Below, piece after piece: positions 51,336-61,256 of a DNA stretch of 64,000 bases. The translations under genes were made by a program, and so were the position numbers. The stretch lies in NCBI RefSeq assembly GCF_017310545.1, contig NZ_CP066203.1:930001-994000 (forward strand), read 5' to 3'. Below the pieces are notes generated by a model that saw nothing but the letters and a program-made list of their open reading frames with translations, had not been told where the DNA came from and did not search any database. This DNA comes from Methylacidimicrobium sp. B4 (GTDB lineage Bacteria; Verrucomicrobiota; Verrucomicrobiia; Methylacidiphilales; Methylacidiphilaceae). Within the stretch, counting starts at the first letter, position 1; each line of letters starts with the position of its first letter.

Positions 51336-53386
51336 TGGACCCGCTCACTTCCCGTCCGTCCTACCTCCCCAAGCTTCGGGTCGGCATCGTTGCCGTGGCG
51401 ATTACAGCGTGCCTGGGGCTTCTGATCGCCCGCCTCTGGGTGCTCCAGGTGGTCGAAGGGCAAACGTACGCGAGCCGGCTCCGGAATCAGACGACGATCG
51501 CCCTGCGCCTCGACGGCGCCCGCGGCCCCATCCTGGATCGGAACGGCATCGCCCTCGCCGAGAACCGCGCTACCTACGAGATCGACCTCTACCTCGATCA
51601 GCTGGTGCGTGACTACCCGAAGCGCCACCGCGGACGGGTGCCCCGCATTCAGGTGGAACGGAGAATGGGGGGTGCCACCTTGGTCCGCAAGGAGCCCGAT
51701 ATCTATCGGGTCGTCATGACCGACCTCATCCCCATCGCCAACGCCCTGCATCTGGAGGTCAAGCTCGACCCAAAGGAGCTTCAGCGCCACTATTTCACGA
51801 GCCCGACGGTCCCCTATCGCTTTGCGTCCGAGCTCAGCTACGTCACGGTCGCACGGTTCGCCGAGCAAAACCTGGGCGTTCCGGGAATCGACGTTGCGGT
51901 GCGCCCGGTCCGCCACTATAACTTCGGCGCCTTTGCCTCGCACATTCTCGGTTATGTCGGACCACCGGGAGAGAAAGAGCGCCTCGGGCCCGACGGAAAC
52001 GACTTGGAGACGATCGGCCGCATCGGCGTCGAGCGGCTGATGGACGGGCAGTTGCAGGGGAAACCGGGAGGCAGGATTCTCCGCGTCAACTATCGCGGCT
52101 ATATCGTCGCAGAAGAGGGATATACCAACCCGGGCCTCGGTGCTTCGGTCTACCTGACCCTCGATGCGCGCATTCAAGCGATCGTGCAAGAGGCTCTCCG
52201 CGACGTGGGGCGGGGCGCGGCGATCGTCATGGACCCGAATACCGGGGACATCCTGGCCATGGCTTCTGTTCCCGATTTCGATCCCAACGGATTTATCCCG
52301 AAGATCAGCCAGGAAGACTGGAAGAGGCTCACTTCCGATCCGACGCGGCCGCTTCTCAACCGGAGCGTCGCCGCCTATGCCCCTGGCTCCACGTTCAAGG
52401 TACTGGTCTCCCTGGCCGCCCTGAAATACGGGGCCATCACGCCGAGCACGCAGATTTACTCCCCAGCCGCGGTCGATATTGGCGGCCACCTCTTTCACGA
52501 CTGGACCAAGACAGGGCGTGGGAACATCACCCTCGCCGAGGCGCTCCAGTATTCGTGCAACACGTTCTTCTACCAAGTGGGCATCCGCACGGGGATCAAG
52601 CACCTGGATGAGATGGCCAGCCTTTGCGGCTTCGGGGAGCCGACCGGCCTACCTTACCTGGGTGAGGCTTCGGGGATCCTCCCAGGACCGGCGTGGATGA
52701 AGGTCCATCATCCCCTGGAGCGATGGACAACCGCCCATACGGCCAACCTGTCGATCGGGCAGGGCTTCCTGGAGGTCACTCCCCTGCAGATGGTGCTCCT
52801 GATGAGCTCGGTCGCCAATGGCGGCACCCTTCTCTACCCCCGGCTCGTCGTCGGGGTCAGCGACGATCACGGCCGCCAGATCGCCTCCATCCCTTCCCGG
52901 CCGCGTGCCGATCTGGGAGTGCGCCGGGAAGATCTGGACGCCATCCGGAAGGGATTGCTCGCCGTGGTCGAGAACGGAACCGGCCACTCGGTGGCGATTC
53001 CGGGAATAGCGATCGCCGGCAAGACGGGTTCAGCCCAGGCGAAGCGAAAGTGGAACGGAAAGCTCTACAATGATACCCGTGCCTGGTTCATCGGCTTCGC
53101 GCCCTACGACCATCCGAGATACGCCTTCGGCGTGATGGTGGAAGGGGGCATCGGGGGAGGGGCTACGGCTGGACCGATCGCCCACAAGATCGTCGAGGGG
53201 ATCCTGGCCATGGAACGGAGCGGGGCCTCTCCGCAACTCGTCTATTTCACCCCCGCCAAGGGTAACTTCAACGGCCTTTCCGAAATTCAGCCCAAGACCG
53301 ACACGGCGCAGCCGGCGGCTCGCCCAGCCATCCCGGTGCGCGAAGAGGAAGACAGCCAGGACAGCGCCTCTTCGGATCAGGGGTAG
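51335..53386 (+). CDS. mrdA: Penicillin-binding protein 2
   Basis: PBP2 is the transpeptidase of the elongasome. The 683-residue protein has a membrane anchor (about residues 14-36), a pedestal (ARGPILDRNGIALAENRATYEIDLY) and the transpeptidase domain with the active-site Ser in APGSTFK, SxN in YSCNTF and KTG in AGKTGSAQ. The C terminus is a Pro/Ser/Asp-rich tail of about 40 residues. The ATG at 51335 overlaps the mreD stop. rodA follows 11 bases later, giving the usual PBP2-RodA pair. Confidence 0.96.
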   Translation: MDPLTSRPSYLPKLRVGIVAVAITACLGLLIARLWVLQVVEGQTYASRLRNQTTIALRLDGARGPILDRNGIALAENRATYEIDLYLDQLVRDYPKRHRGRVPRIQVERRMGGATLVRKEPDIYRVVMTDLIPIANALHLEVKLDPKELQRHYFTSPTVPYRFASELSYVTVARFAEQNLGVPGIDVAVRPVRHYNFGAFASHILGYVGPPGEKERLGPDGNDLETIGRIGVERLMDGQLQGKPGGRILRVNYRGYIVAEEGYTNPGLGASVYLTLDARIQAIVQEALRDVGRGAAIVMDPNTGDILAMASVPDFDPNGFIPKISQEDWKRLTSDPTRPLLNRSVAAYAPGSTFKVLVSLAALKYGAITPSTQIYSPAAVDIGGHLFHDWTKTGRGNITLAEALQYSCNTFFYQVGIRTGIKHLDEMASLCGFGEPTGLPYLGEASGILPGPAWMKVHHPLERWTTAHTANLSIGQGFLEVTPLQMVLLMSSVANGGTLLYPRLVVGVSDDHGRQIASIPSRPRADLGVRREDLDAIRKGLLAVVENGTGHSVAIPGIAIAGKTGSAQAKRKWNGKLYNDTRAWFIGFAPYDHPRYAFGVMVEGGIGGGATAGPIAHKIVEGILAMERSGASPQLVYFTPAKGNFNGLSEIQPKTDTAQPAARPAIPVREEEDSQDSASSDQG

Positions 53387-53397
53387 GAGGCAACCAG

Positions 53398-54564
53398 ATG
53401 GCGGAGAACGAGCGGCTGAGCTTCCTGACCAAGGTGATGCGCTTCGACTGGTCCCTTTTGATCGTAGCGGTGGCTTTGTCGGCTTTCGGAATCGTCGTCG
53501 TCTACAGCGCGACCTACTCGAGCGAGAGCCAGGATTTCCGCAACGCGGCCTTTTCCCAATCCGTCTGGCTTCTGCTCGGCTTGGCAGCTTTCTTCGCCCT
53601 CTCCTTCGTCGACTACCGGATCTGGGTGAAGTGGGGGTGGCTCTTTTTCCTGGCTTCTCTTCCGGCACTCGTGATCGTTCTCGTGGTCGGTCAGACCGTT
53701 AACGGGGCCAAGAGTTGGCTGCGCTTCGGCCCGATCAGCATCGAACCCGCCGATTTCACGAAGGTGGGCTTTGTTCTGCTGGGCGCATGGTGGCTCAACC
53801 AGGCGAAGAACCGGGGCCTCCTCTTCGCCGCTCCCCTCGTGCTCGCCATGATCCTCCCCACGATCCTGGTCTTGAAGCAGCCGGCACTCGGTTCCGCTGG
53901 CGTCTTCCTCCCTCTCTGCTTCGCCATCCTCTTCGTCGGCGGCCTGAAGATGCGCTACGTCCTTCTCGGGGTGGTCGGCCTTCTTGCGGTGCTCGCCTAC
54001 GCCTATGTGGGGGTGGGCAAGCTCGGTTGGGACATCCCCGGGCTCAAGCCCTATCAGATGAACCGGATTCGCACCTTCTTCGATCCGACGCTCGATCCCC
54101 TGGGCGCGGGTTGGACGATCAATCAATCGCTGATTGCGATCGGCTCCGGCGGGATGTCCGGCAAAGGTTATCTCAAGGGCACCCAGAACATGCTCGGTTT
54201 CCTTCCCAAGAACATCTCCTATACCGACTTCATCTTCTCGGTGATCGGGGAGGAGTGGGGCTTCCTCGGGGGTGCAGCGGTCATCGCCGGCGAGTGCCTT
54301 CTGCTCCTGCTCTGCCTTCGGATCGCCTTCGGCGCTCGAGAGCCCTCGGGGCGAGCCCTTGCCGTCGGGATCGCCACGATTCTTTTTACGCACATTTTCG
54401 TAAATGTCGGGATGACCATCAAAGTAGTGCCGATTACCGGCATCCCCTTGCCTTTCATCAGTTATGGAGGAACCTTCCTCATCAGTTGCCTGGCAGGGTT
54501 GGGGCTAGTGGAAAGCGTATGGATCCATCGGAAAGCCGAAGACGCCCATTTGCGCGGAACCTGA
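53398..54564 (+). CDS. rodA: Peptidoglycan glycosyltransferase RodA
   Basis: RodA is the SEDS-family glycan polymerase working with PBP2. The 388-residue protein has ten membrane helices with VVYSATY, GAKSWLRFGPISIEPADFTKV, the loop QSLIAIGSGGMSGKGYLKGTQ, FLPKNISYTDFIFSVIGEEWG and the C-terminal PITGIPLPFISYGGTFL. These are family marks, including the catalytic Asp region of the fourth extracellular loop. It is full length and 11 bases downstream of PBP2. Confidence 0.97.
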   Translation: MAENERLSFLTKVMRFDWSLLIVAVALSAFGIVVVYSATYSSESQDFRNAAFSQSVWLLLGLAAFFALSFVDYRIWVKWGWLFFLASLPALVIVLVVGQTVNGAKSWLRFGPISIEPADFTKVGFVLLGAWWLNQAKNRGLLFAAPLVLAMILPTILVLKQPALGSAGVFLPLCFAILFVGGLKMRYVLLGVVGLLAVLAYAYVGVGKLGWDIPGLKPYQMNRIRTFFDPTLDPLGAGWTINQSLIAIGSGGMSGKGYLKGTQNMLGFLPKNISYTDFIFSVIGEEWGFLGGAAVIAGECLLLLLCLRIAFGAREPSGRALAVGIATILFTHIFVNVGMTIKVVPITGIPLPFISYGGTFLISCLAGLGLVESVWIHRKAEDAHLRGT

Positions 54565-54759
54565 CGGGACTGATCCGTGTCATCGCCGCCATCCCGAGCC
54601 GACTTGCTGCCGGAGCCAAAGGAGTGCATCCGCCGCCCGCGGCGGAGCCGCATCCTGGTCCCGAGCTCAAGAAAACTTCGCGAAACAACCCCCGACCGGA
54701 ATGCCGCCCCACCTGCGGCTCCCGGCGAAGGGGATGGCAAGAAAAGAAGGAGACCATTC

Positions 54760-56331
54760 ATGTTTTTCGACCGAATCCGACGTTGGGTCCGCCTGAAGCC
54801 GAACGCCGACAGAAAGGAAATCGCGATCAGCTGCGAACCGCTCGAGTACCGGGTCGCCCTCTTGGAAGATGGCCTGCTCGAAGAGCTGGCGCTTGAACGG
54901 CGGGAGCAGCGCGGGATCGCCGGCAACGTCTACAAGGGACGCGTCAACAATGTCGAGCCCGCGCTGAAGGCACTCTTCGTCGACATCGGGGTCGGCAAGA
55001 ACGCCTTCCTCCACTATTGGGATGCCATCCCCGCCGCCCTCGACGCGAGCTTCGAAACGGTCGAGCGGCGCAAGCGCAAAAGCAAGTCGCGCACCCCTCG
55101 GGCCGAGGACATCCCCAAAATCTACCCGGCCGGCGCCGAGGTAGTCGTCCAGGTCACCAAAGGCCCCATCGGCACGAAGGGGGCCCGCGTGACGACCAAT
55201 ATCAGCCTCGCGGGCCGCTATCTCGTGCTGAGCCCGTTTAGCGAGCAGTTCGGGATTTCCCGGAAGATCGACAATCCGAAGGAGCGCGCGCGTCTCCGCA
55301 AAATTCTCGATTCGCTCGAGGTCCCCGACGGAATGGGCCTCATCTTTCGCACGGTAGGGGAGGGGGCGCGCGCACGCTATTTCGTGCGCGATCTGGCCTT
55401 CCTCCTCCAGCAATGGCAGGAGATCAACGACAAGATCCGCTCGCTGCCTGCCCCAAGCCTCGTCTACGAAGAGCCGGATCTCGTCCAGAGGACGGTGCGG
55501 GATTTCCTTACCGAGGATGTTGAACGCATCCTGGTCGACGACGAAGAGGAGGCAAAGCGCATTCGCGAGATGGTAGGCCTCATTTCCTCGCGATCGCAGA
55601 GAAAGATCGTCTCGTACAAAGACCCTACCCCTCTCTTCGAGCGGCTCGGTATCGAAAAGCAGATCGACAGTGCCTTCGGACGGAAGGTGGAGCTGCCGAG
55701 CGGGGGCTACATCGTGATCGACGAGGCGGAGGCGCTCGTCGCCATCGATGTCAATACGGGTCGGGCTCGCGGAGGACGGGAACAGGGCGGCGCCATTTTT
55801 CAGACGAACATGGAAGCCGCCCGCGAAGTCGCCCGGCAGCTGCGCCTGCGCAACATCGGGGGCCTGATCGTCATCGATTTCATCGACATGAAGGCGCGCC
55901 GGGAAGGGGAAGCGGTCGTGCAGAGGCTCAAGGAGTGCGTACGTCGAGACAAGGCCAAGACCAACATTCTGCCGATGTCCGACTTCGGCCTCGTCGAGAT
56001 GACCCGACAGCGTGTCCAGGAAAGCATCCGCCACTCCCTCTATCTCCCCTGCCCGACCTGCCACGGGAGGGGCATGGTCAAATCGCCGGAGACCATGAGC
56101 GTGGAGATTCAGCGGGCCATTGTCCGAGCCATGCGGCTCCACCCGGAAATCAAGGAGCTGCGCGTCCTCGTCCATCCGTCGACCCTCGAAAGGTTGAAAA
56201 CCGAAGACGAGGAGCTCCTGCTCGACCTCGAGCGCCGACTCCAGGGGAAGCTCTATTTCCGACCCGACACGCACCTCGGCGCCGAACAGTTCACTCTTCT
56301 CAACGCGATCACGGGCGATGAGATCGCCTGA
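54760..56331 (+). CDS. rng: Ribonuclease G/E family protein
   Basis: RNase G/E cleaves single-stranded RNA in rRNA maturation and mRNA decay. The 523-residue protein has an S1 domain with long insertion (about residues 40-145), then the catalytic part: VTKGPIGTKGARVTTNISLAGRYLV, VAIDVNTGRA and IVIDFIDM, which supply the metal-binding Asp residues. CPTCHGRG near residue 430 is the zinc-link motif. There is no degradosome C-terminal arm, which fits RNase G. The ATG at 54760 has AAGGAG seven bases upstream; the frame runs further upstream without a domain. Confidence 0.94.
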   Translation: MFFDRIRRWVRLKPNADRKEIAISCEPLEYRVALLEDGLLEELALERREQRGIAGNVYKGRVNNVEPALKALFVDIGVGKNAFLHYWDAIPAALDASFETVERRKRKSKSRTPRAEDIPKIYPAGAEVVVQVTKGPIGTKGARVTTNISLAGRYLVLSPFSEQFGISRKIDNPKERARLRKILDSLEVPDGMGLIFRTVGEGARARYFVRDLAFLLQQWQEINDKIRSLPAPSLVYEEPDLVQRTVRDFLTEDVERILVDDEEEAKRIREMVGLISSRSQRKIVSYKDPTPLFERLGIEKQIDSAFGRKVELPSGGYIVIDEAEALVAIDVNTGRARGGREQGGAIFQTNMEAAREVARQLRLRNIGGLIVIDFIDMKARREGEAVVQRLKECVRRDKAKTNILPMSDFGLVEMTRQRVQESIRHSLYLPCPTCHGRGMVKSPETMSVEIQRAIVRAMRLHPEIKELRVLVHPSTLERLKTEDEELLLDLERRLQGKLYFRPDTHLGAEQFTLLNAITGDEIA

Positions 56332-56349
56332 GGTTGCACGGGTTTCCTC

Positions 56350-57621
56350 ATGCTCGACATTCACTGGCTTCGCCAATATCCCCAAGAGGCCCGCGAGCGC
56401 CTGAGGACTCGCGGTCGCGGAGATGAAGGGCTACTCGACCGACTTCTTGAGCTCGACGAGGAGCTCCGAGCCGTCATTCACTCCGTCGAAGCGCTCCGCG
56501 CCCAGCGCAACCAGGTGAGCCGGGAAATCGGATTTCGCCGCGGAAGGGAGGAGCCGCCCGCAGAGCTTCTGAGCGCCATGCGATCTCTGGGAAAAAGGAT
56601 CGAGGAAGACGAAGGCAAGCGGCAGAGGCTGGAAGAGGAAGTCAAGGATCTCCTCCTGCTCCTTCCTAACCTCCCCCATCCCACCGTTCCCGTCGGCAGC
56701 GATCCGGAGGCGAATCCGACGGTGCGCTCGTGGGGCACCCCGCGCTCGTTCTCCTTTGCGCCCAAGCCCCATTGGGAGATCGGCGAAAAGCGCGGCTGGT
56801 TCGATTTTGCCGCCGCCGTCAAGCTGGCGGGTAGCGGATTTGCTCTCTTTCGCGGTGAGGGAGCCCGCCTGCAGCGAGCCCTCATCCGCTTCATGCTCGA
56901 CCTGCATACCCGGGAGCACGGATATACGGAGATCTGGCCTCCCTTTCTCGTTCGAGGGGAGGTCGCGGTCGGCAGCGGCCACCTCCCGAAATTCGCCGAA
57001 GAGATGTATCACATCCCTTCTGACGACCTCTACCTCCTCCCGACCGCCGAGCTTGCGCTGGCGAATCTCCACCGAGAGGAAGTCCTTCCGCAATCCGGGC
57101 TTCCTCTCCGGTACGTCGCCTATAGCCCCTGCTTCCGGAGGGAAGCGGGGAGTGCGGGAAAGGACACCCGCGGCCTTCTCCGGATCCATCAATTCGAAAA
57201 GGTCGAGCTCGTGCAGGTGACACAGCCGGAACGCTCCTACGAAGCGTTGGAAGAGCTCGTCCACCATGCGGAAAAGGTCCTCCAGCGACTCGAGATCCCC
57301 TACCGGATCGTGCTTCTCTGCTCCGGAGACATGGGGTTTGGCGCTGCCAAATGCTACGACTTGGAAGTCTGGGCCCCCGGGGTGGGCGCCTGGCTCGAGG
57401 TCTCCTCTTGCAGCAACCTGGAAGATTTCCAGGCCCGCCGGATGAATCTTCGCTACAAGCCCGATCCGCCGGGCAAGCTGCGCTACTGCCACACCCTCAA
57501 TGGCTCCGGGACAGCTCTACCCCGTCTCCTAGCCGCTCTCCTGGAAAATCACCAGGAGGAAGACGGGCGGGTGTTGCTCCCCGCAGCATTTCGCGCTTAT
57601 TATGAGAAGGAACTCGTATGA
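56350..57621 (+). CDS. serS: Seryl-tRNA synthetase
   Basis: SerS charges tRNA-Ser. The 423-residue class II enzyme has the N-terminal coiled-coil arm (about residues 28-100) that contacts the long variable arm of tRNA-Ser. The core has LPTAELALANLHREEVL, FRREAGSAGKDTRGLLRIHQFEKVEL (motif 2, cited by its GSAGxDTxGLxRxHQF pattern), EVSSCSNLEDFQARRMNLRY and GSGTALPRLLAALLEN (motif 3). It follows rng by 18 bases and overlaps prc by four, so the three are likely one transcript. Confidence 0.97.
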   Translation: MLDIHWLRQYPQEARERLRTRGRGDEGLLDRLLELDEELRAVIHSVEALRAQRNQVSREIGFRRGREEPPAELLSAMRSLGKRIEEDEGKRQRLEEEVKDLLLLLPNLPHPTVPVGSDPEANPTVRSWGTPRSFSFAPKPHWEIGEKRGWFDFAAAVKLAGSGFALFRGEGARLQRALIRFMLDLHTREHGYTEIWPPFLVRGEVAVGSGHLPKFAEEMYHIPSDDLYLLPTAELALANLHREEVLPQSGLPLRYVAYSPCFRREAGSAGKDTRGLLRIHQFEKVELVQVTQPERSYEALEELVHHAEKVLQRLEIPYRIVLLCSGDMGFGAAKCYDLEVWAPGVGAWLEVSSCSNLEDFQARRMNLRYKPDPPGKLRYCHTLNGSGTALPRLLAALLENHQEEDGRVLLPAAFRAYYEKELV

Positions 57622-59783
57622 GAGGCCTTTTGCGTCGTCTTTGGCTCTTCGGCCTGCTGCTCGCACTCGCACCGGCGGCGTTCCCCGCCGAGATGGATCA
57701 GACGCAGTGTGGAAAGGTGGCCAAGCTCGTTGCGATCTTCCTCCAGCAAGCTCACTTTTCCCAGAAACCGTTCGACGAGCACGTCTCGCAGACCTTTCTC
57801 CGAAACTACCTCGACGCCCTCGACTTTAACCACTCGATCTTCCTTCAACCGGACATTGACGAGTTCGAGAAGAAGTATGGCACCACCCTCGGAGACTACA
57901 CCCGCAGGGAAGACATTTCACCGGCTCTGGACATCTACAATCGCTTTTTGACGCGAGCGGCAGAGCAGGAGCACGGTGTCGAAACCCTGCTCGCCGAGCC
58001 GCACGACTTCTCGAAGGAGGAAACCTACCGGCCGGATCGCAGCAAGCTACCCTGGCCGAAGGACGAGGCCGAAGCGCACGATCTCTGGAGAAAGCGCGTC
58101 AAGTTCGAGCTTCTCCAAGGGCTATTGTCGAAGGAGAGCCCGGCGCAGACCCGGAAGACGATCGCCCGCCGGTACAGCCGCTTCCTCAAGGAGATGCGGG
58201 AGGCGGACACCGAGGAGATCCTCGACTATTACTTGAACGCGCTGGCGCACGCCTACGACCCCCACTCTGATTACCAGTCGCCGAGCGAGGCGGAAAACTT
58301 CGAGATCAACAGCATCAAGCTCTCCCTGACCGGAATCGGAGCGGTCCTGAAATCCGAAGACGGCTACCCGAAGATCGTCAGCTTGGTCCCCGGTGCGCCG
58401 GCCGATCTGGACAAGCGGCTGAAGCCCAACGACCGGATCGTCGCCGTCCAGCAGGAGCACGGAGAGCCCGTCGACGTGGTGGACATGAAGCTCAACAAGG
58501 TCGTTGAGCAGATTCGCGGCGAACGAGGCACCAAGGTGACCCTGCTGGTGATTCCGGCGGACGCGGCGGACGAGTCGGTACGCCGCTCGATCACCCTCTC
58601 CCGCGACGTGGTCAAGCTCACCGAGCAGCACGCAAAGGGCTTCGTTTACGAGCGGACCGACACCCAGGGGCATCCGACCGAGCGGTTCGGTGTCGTCCAG
58701 CTGCCCGGCTTCTATGAGAAATGCAGCGATGACGTCGCGCTGCTCTTGAAACGCCTCGAAAAGGAGCGCATTTCCGGTGTGATCCTCGACCTCCGCCGTA
58801 ATGGAGGAGGCATGCTCGAAGAGGCGATCAACTTGACGGGGCTCTTTCTGCGGGACGGGCCTGTCGTTCAAGTGAAGGACTATCGCGGTCGCACGCAATC
58901 CTTCCGCATCCCCGGGAATCACCTCTGCTATGCCGGCCCCTTGCTTGTCCTGGTCAGCCGGTTTAGCGCATCCGCTTCGGAGATCGTGGCCGCCGCGCTC
59001 CAGGATTACGGCCGGGCCGTGGTGATCGGTGATCAGACGACGCACGGCAAGGGGACGGTGCAAACGCTGCTTCCACTTTCCGATTATGTTCCCTGGGATT
59101 TTCACGGGGATCCCGGGAAGCTCAAGGTGACCGTCCAGAAGTTCTACCGCGTGACAGGGCTGAGCACGCAGCAGCGGGGGGTCGCCTCCGATGTGGTCCT
59201 TCCTTCGGTGGACGATTACCTCGAGCTCGGCGAGTCGGCGCTGCCGAATGCCCTTCCCGCGGATGCCATCCCGCCGGCCTACTATCAAAAAGCGAGCGGG
59301 GAGGCGGCCTTCCTTCCCATCTTGCAAAAGCGCTCCTCGGAACGGGTGGCGTCGAATCCGGACTTCTCCTATGTGTTGACGCAGATCGACCTCATCAAGC
59401 GGAAGAACGAGGACAAGGCCGTTTCCCTCAACCAGTCGATCCGCCTCAAGGAAAAGCAAGAGGCGGAGGAGAGCAAGGCGGCCCTGGAGGCAAAGCGTGC
59501 GCGTCGTCCCCCGCACAACGAGTCGGTCTACTACTTGGACATCGAATCCGCGCGGAGCCGCAAGCCGATGAAGCTCTTGCCGCGCTCCACCGCAAAGAGC
59601 TCTCCTGGCGAAGCGTCGGGCGACACGTCGGCTATCCGGGAGATCGAAGAGAAGAACTGGGACGACGGCACTCCTCAGGTCGGCAACGATTTTGCCCTGG
59701 AGGAAGCGCTAAACGTATTGGGCGATTACGTCACCCTGCTGCAGAAGCCGGGCAGTTCCTTGGCCCTACAAAAAGACCAGTAA
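57618..59783 (+). CDS. prc: Tail-specific periplasmic protease (Prc/Tsp)
   Basis: Prc degrades proteins with exposed hydrophobic C termini in the periplasm. The 721-residue protein has a signal peptide ([15 protein letters not shown]), an N-terminal helical domain, a PDZ domain (about residues 225-310, [20 protein letters not shown]), and the protease domain with [18 protein letters not shown], the nucleophile Ser in [13 protein letters not shown] and the general-base Lys in THGKGTVQ. The C-terminal region is long and Lys/Glu-rich. The ATG overlaps the serS stop. infA follows 25 bases later. Confidence 0.95.
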   Translation: MRGLLRRLWLFGLLLALAPAAFPAEMDQTQCGKVAKLVAIFLQQAHFSQKPFDEHVSQTFLRNYLDALDFNHSIFLQPDIDEFEKKYGTTLGDYTRREDISPALDIYNRFLTRAAEQEHGVETLLAEPHDFSKEETYRPDRSKLPWPKDEAEAHDLWRKRVKFELLQGLLSKESPAQTRKTIARRYSRFLKEMREADTEEILDYYLNALAHAYDPHSDYQSPSEAENFEINSIKLSLTGIGAVLKSEDGYPKIVSLVPGAPADLDKRLKPNDRIVAVQQEHGEPVDVVDMKLNKVVEQIRGERGTKVTLLVIPADAADESVRRSITLSRDVVKLTEQHAKGFVYERTDTQGHPTERFGVVQLPGFYEKCSDDVALLLKRLEKERISGVILDLRRNGGGMLEEAINLTGLFLRDGPVVQVKDYRGRTQSFRIPGNHLCYAGPLLVLVSRFSASASEIVAAALQDYGRAVVIGDQTTHGKGTVQTLLPLSDYVPWDFHGDPGKLKVTVQKFYRVTGLSTQQRGVASDVVLPSVDDYLELGESALPNALPADAIPPAYYQKASGEAAFLPILQKRSSERVASNPDFSYVLTQIDLIKRKNEDKAVSLNQSIRLKEKQEAEESKAALEAKRARRPPHNESVYYLDIESARSRKPMKLLPRSTAKSSPGEASGDTSAIREIEEKNWDDGTPQVGNDFALEEALNVLGDYVTLLQKPGSSLALQKDQ

Positions 59784-59808
59784 CGGAATTCTCCGGCTCT
59801 ATTGCACC

Positions 59809-60096
59809 ATGACCACACCGAATACCATCGAAGTTGAAGGCACGATCGTCACCATTCTCCCGGGAACGATGTTCCGGGTAGAGCTGGACGAGAGCCAGCA
59901 CCAGGTGCTCGCGCACATTTCCGGAAAGATGAGGAAGCATTTCGTCCGATTGACCTGCGGGGATCGCGTCAAGCTGGAAATGTCTCCCCACGACCTGACC
60001 AAGGCGCGTATTCTCTACCGGCTGGACCGCCCCTCTGAGGTTCGCAGGCCAGCGCGCAGGAGCCATAAGTTCCGGCGCGGAGGCCGCCGACCCTAA
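59809..60096 (+). CDS. infA: Translation initiation factor IF-1
   Basis: IF-1 binds the A site of the 30S subunit during initiation. The protein is 95 residues, with an S1-like OB fold: [36 protein letters not shown] and [21 protein letters not shown]. The last 20 residues are a basic tail ([17 protein letters not shown] in outline) not seen in the usual 72-residue form. It stands alone as a gene between prc and an MBL-fold gene. The basic tail may aid rRNA contact; that is inference. Confidence 0.95.
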   Translation: MTTPNTIEVEGTIVTILPGTMFRVELDESQHQVLAHISGKMRKHFVRLTCGDRVKLEMSPHDLTKARILYRLDRPSEVRRPARRSHKFRRGGRRP

Positions 60097-60116
60097 CCCG
60101 CCCCGGCCTCCCTACG

Positions 60117-60986
60117 GTGCACAGCTCCAAGCGGCCAAAGAGGGGTCGGCGCAACTTTCTCCTGGACGTCTTGCTGCCCTCGCTCTTCGCACGGCGCGGG
60201 GGAGTTCGCCACTCTCCTTCCTTCCCGATGCTCACCGAGGGCCAGCTCTGCCTCACCTGGGTCGGCCATGCATCGTTCCTGGTCCAGACCCCACGGCACA
60301 ACGTCCTGATCGACCCCAACTGGGCCAATTGGATGATCGTGATCCGCCGGCTCAAACGAGCGGGAATCGCCATCCGGGACCTGCCCGACATCGACCTGGT
60401 ACTCATCACCCACGCACATTTCGACCATCTCAACCGGCGCTCGCTACGCGAAGTCGCCGCCCGCCAGCCGGTGATCGTTCCAGAGAAGGTTGGCAACCTG
60501 GTGCACGACTTGGGGTTCGAGCAGGTGCGGGAGATGGCCTGGTGGGATCATTGGGACTTCGCAGGACTCTCGCTCACCTTCACCCCTGCGCACCATTGGG
60601 GAGCGCGCTATCTCGCCGATCGCGATCGCGGCTACGGGGGCTATGCGCTCTCGTACAGCGGTCGCACCGTCTACCACTGCGGAGACACCGCCTACTTCAA
60701 GGAGTTCCCGGAAATCGGACGGCGACTCCGACCGGAAATCGTCCTCATGCCGATCGGCTGCTATGATCAGCCCTCGAAGCGCGTCTCCCACATCACGCCG
60801 GAGAAGGCGGTCCAGGCTTTTCTGGAGCTGCAAGGTCGGGTGCTTATCCCCATGCACTTCGGCACCTACCGGATGAGCTATGAGCCGCTTCATGAGCCGG
60901 CCTATCGGCTGCTTGTCGCCGCGAGCCGCGCGGGCATTCTTTCCCAAGTCCACTTTTTGCATGAAGGGGTTCCCCGGATTTTCTGA
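60117..60986 (+). CDS. MBL-fold metal-dependent hydrolase, NAPE-PLD/UlaG-like
   Basis: A 289-residue protein of the metallo-beta-lactamase fold. LCLTWVGHASFLVQT, DLVLITHAHFDHLNRR (the HxHxDH metal motif), FTPAHHWGARY, VYHCGDTAYF and IPMHFGTYRMSYE fit the Lactamase_B_2 group that includes NAPE phospholipase D. The basic N-terminal 30 residues contain LLDVLLPSLFARRGG, possibly membrane-associating. The metal ligands all appear present. Substrate is unknown; a phosphodiester or lipid is likely from the family. The GTG at 60117 starts the frame. Confidence 0.9.
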   Translation: MHSSKRPKRGRRNFLLDVLLPSLFARRGGVRHSPSFPMLTEGQLCLTWVGHASFLVQTPRHNVLIDPNWANWMIVIRRLKRAGIAIRDLPDIDLVLITHAHFDHLNRRSLREVAARQPVIVPEKVGNLVHDLGFEQVREMAWWDHWDFAGLSLTFTPAHHWGARYLADRDRGYGGYALSYSGRTVYHCGDTAYFKEFPEIGRRLRPEIVLMPIGCYDQPSKRVSHITPEKAVQAFLELQGRVLIPMHFGTYRMSYEPLHEPAYRLLVAASRAGILSQVHFLHEGVPRIF

Positions 60987-61171
60987 TCGAAGGCGGTCGA
61001 ATGCGTCTCCTGCGGAGAGGAGCGCGCGATCCTCCGGCGGAAGGGAAGTTTGAGGAGATTTCCATTGTCAGCCGCCGGAATCCTGGAATATGGTGGCACT
61101 TCTTCCATGGGATGGAATCCCTGCGAAACGTCACTCGCCTGGTCGGAAGAGGGGCGCGTCGGATCAACCAG

Positions 61172-61245
61172 GGAGCCATAGCTCAATTGGTTAGAGCGCT
61201 GCCCTGTCACGGCAGAGGTTGCGGGTTCGAGACCCGTTGGCTCCG
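61172..61245 (+). tRNA. tRNA-Asp (anticodon GTC)
   Basis: A 74-base cloverleaf: acceptor GGAGCCA/TGGCTCC, D arm GCTC/GAGC, anticodon stem CTGCC/GGCAG with loop CTGTCAC (anticodon GTC), T arm GCGGG/CCCGT, discriminator G73 as expected for Asp. CCA is not encoded. The next gene's ATG is 11 bases after it. Confidence 0.96.
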
Positions 61246-61256
61246 GTTCGCGAACT

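Noticed and set aside
54667-56385. 572-residue frame antisense to RNase G
   Set aside because: Overlaps a conserved gene fully, and no start signal or motif supports it.
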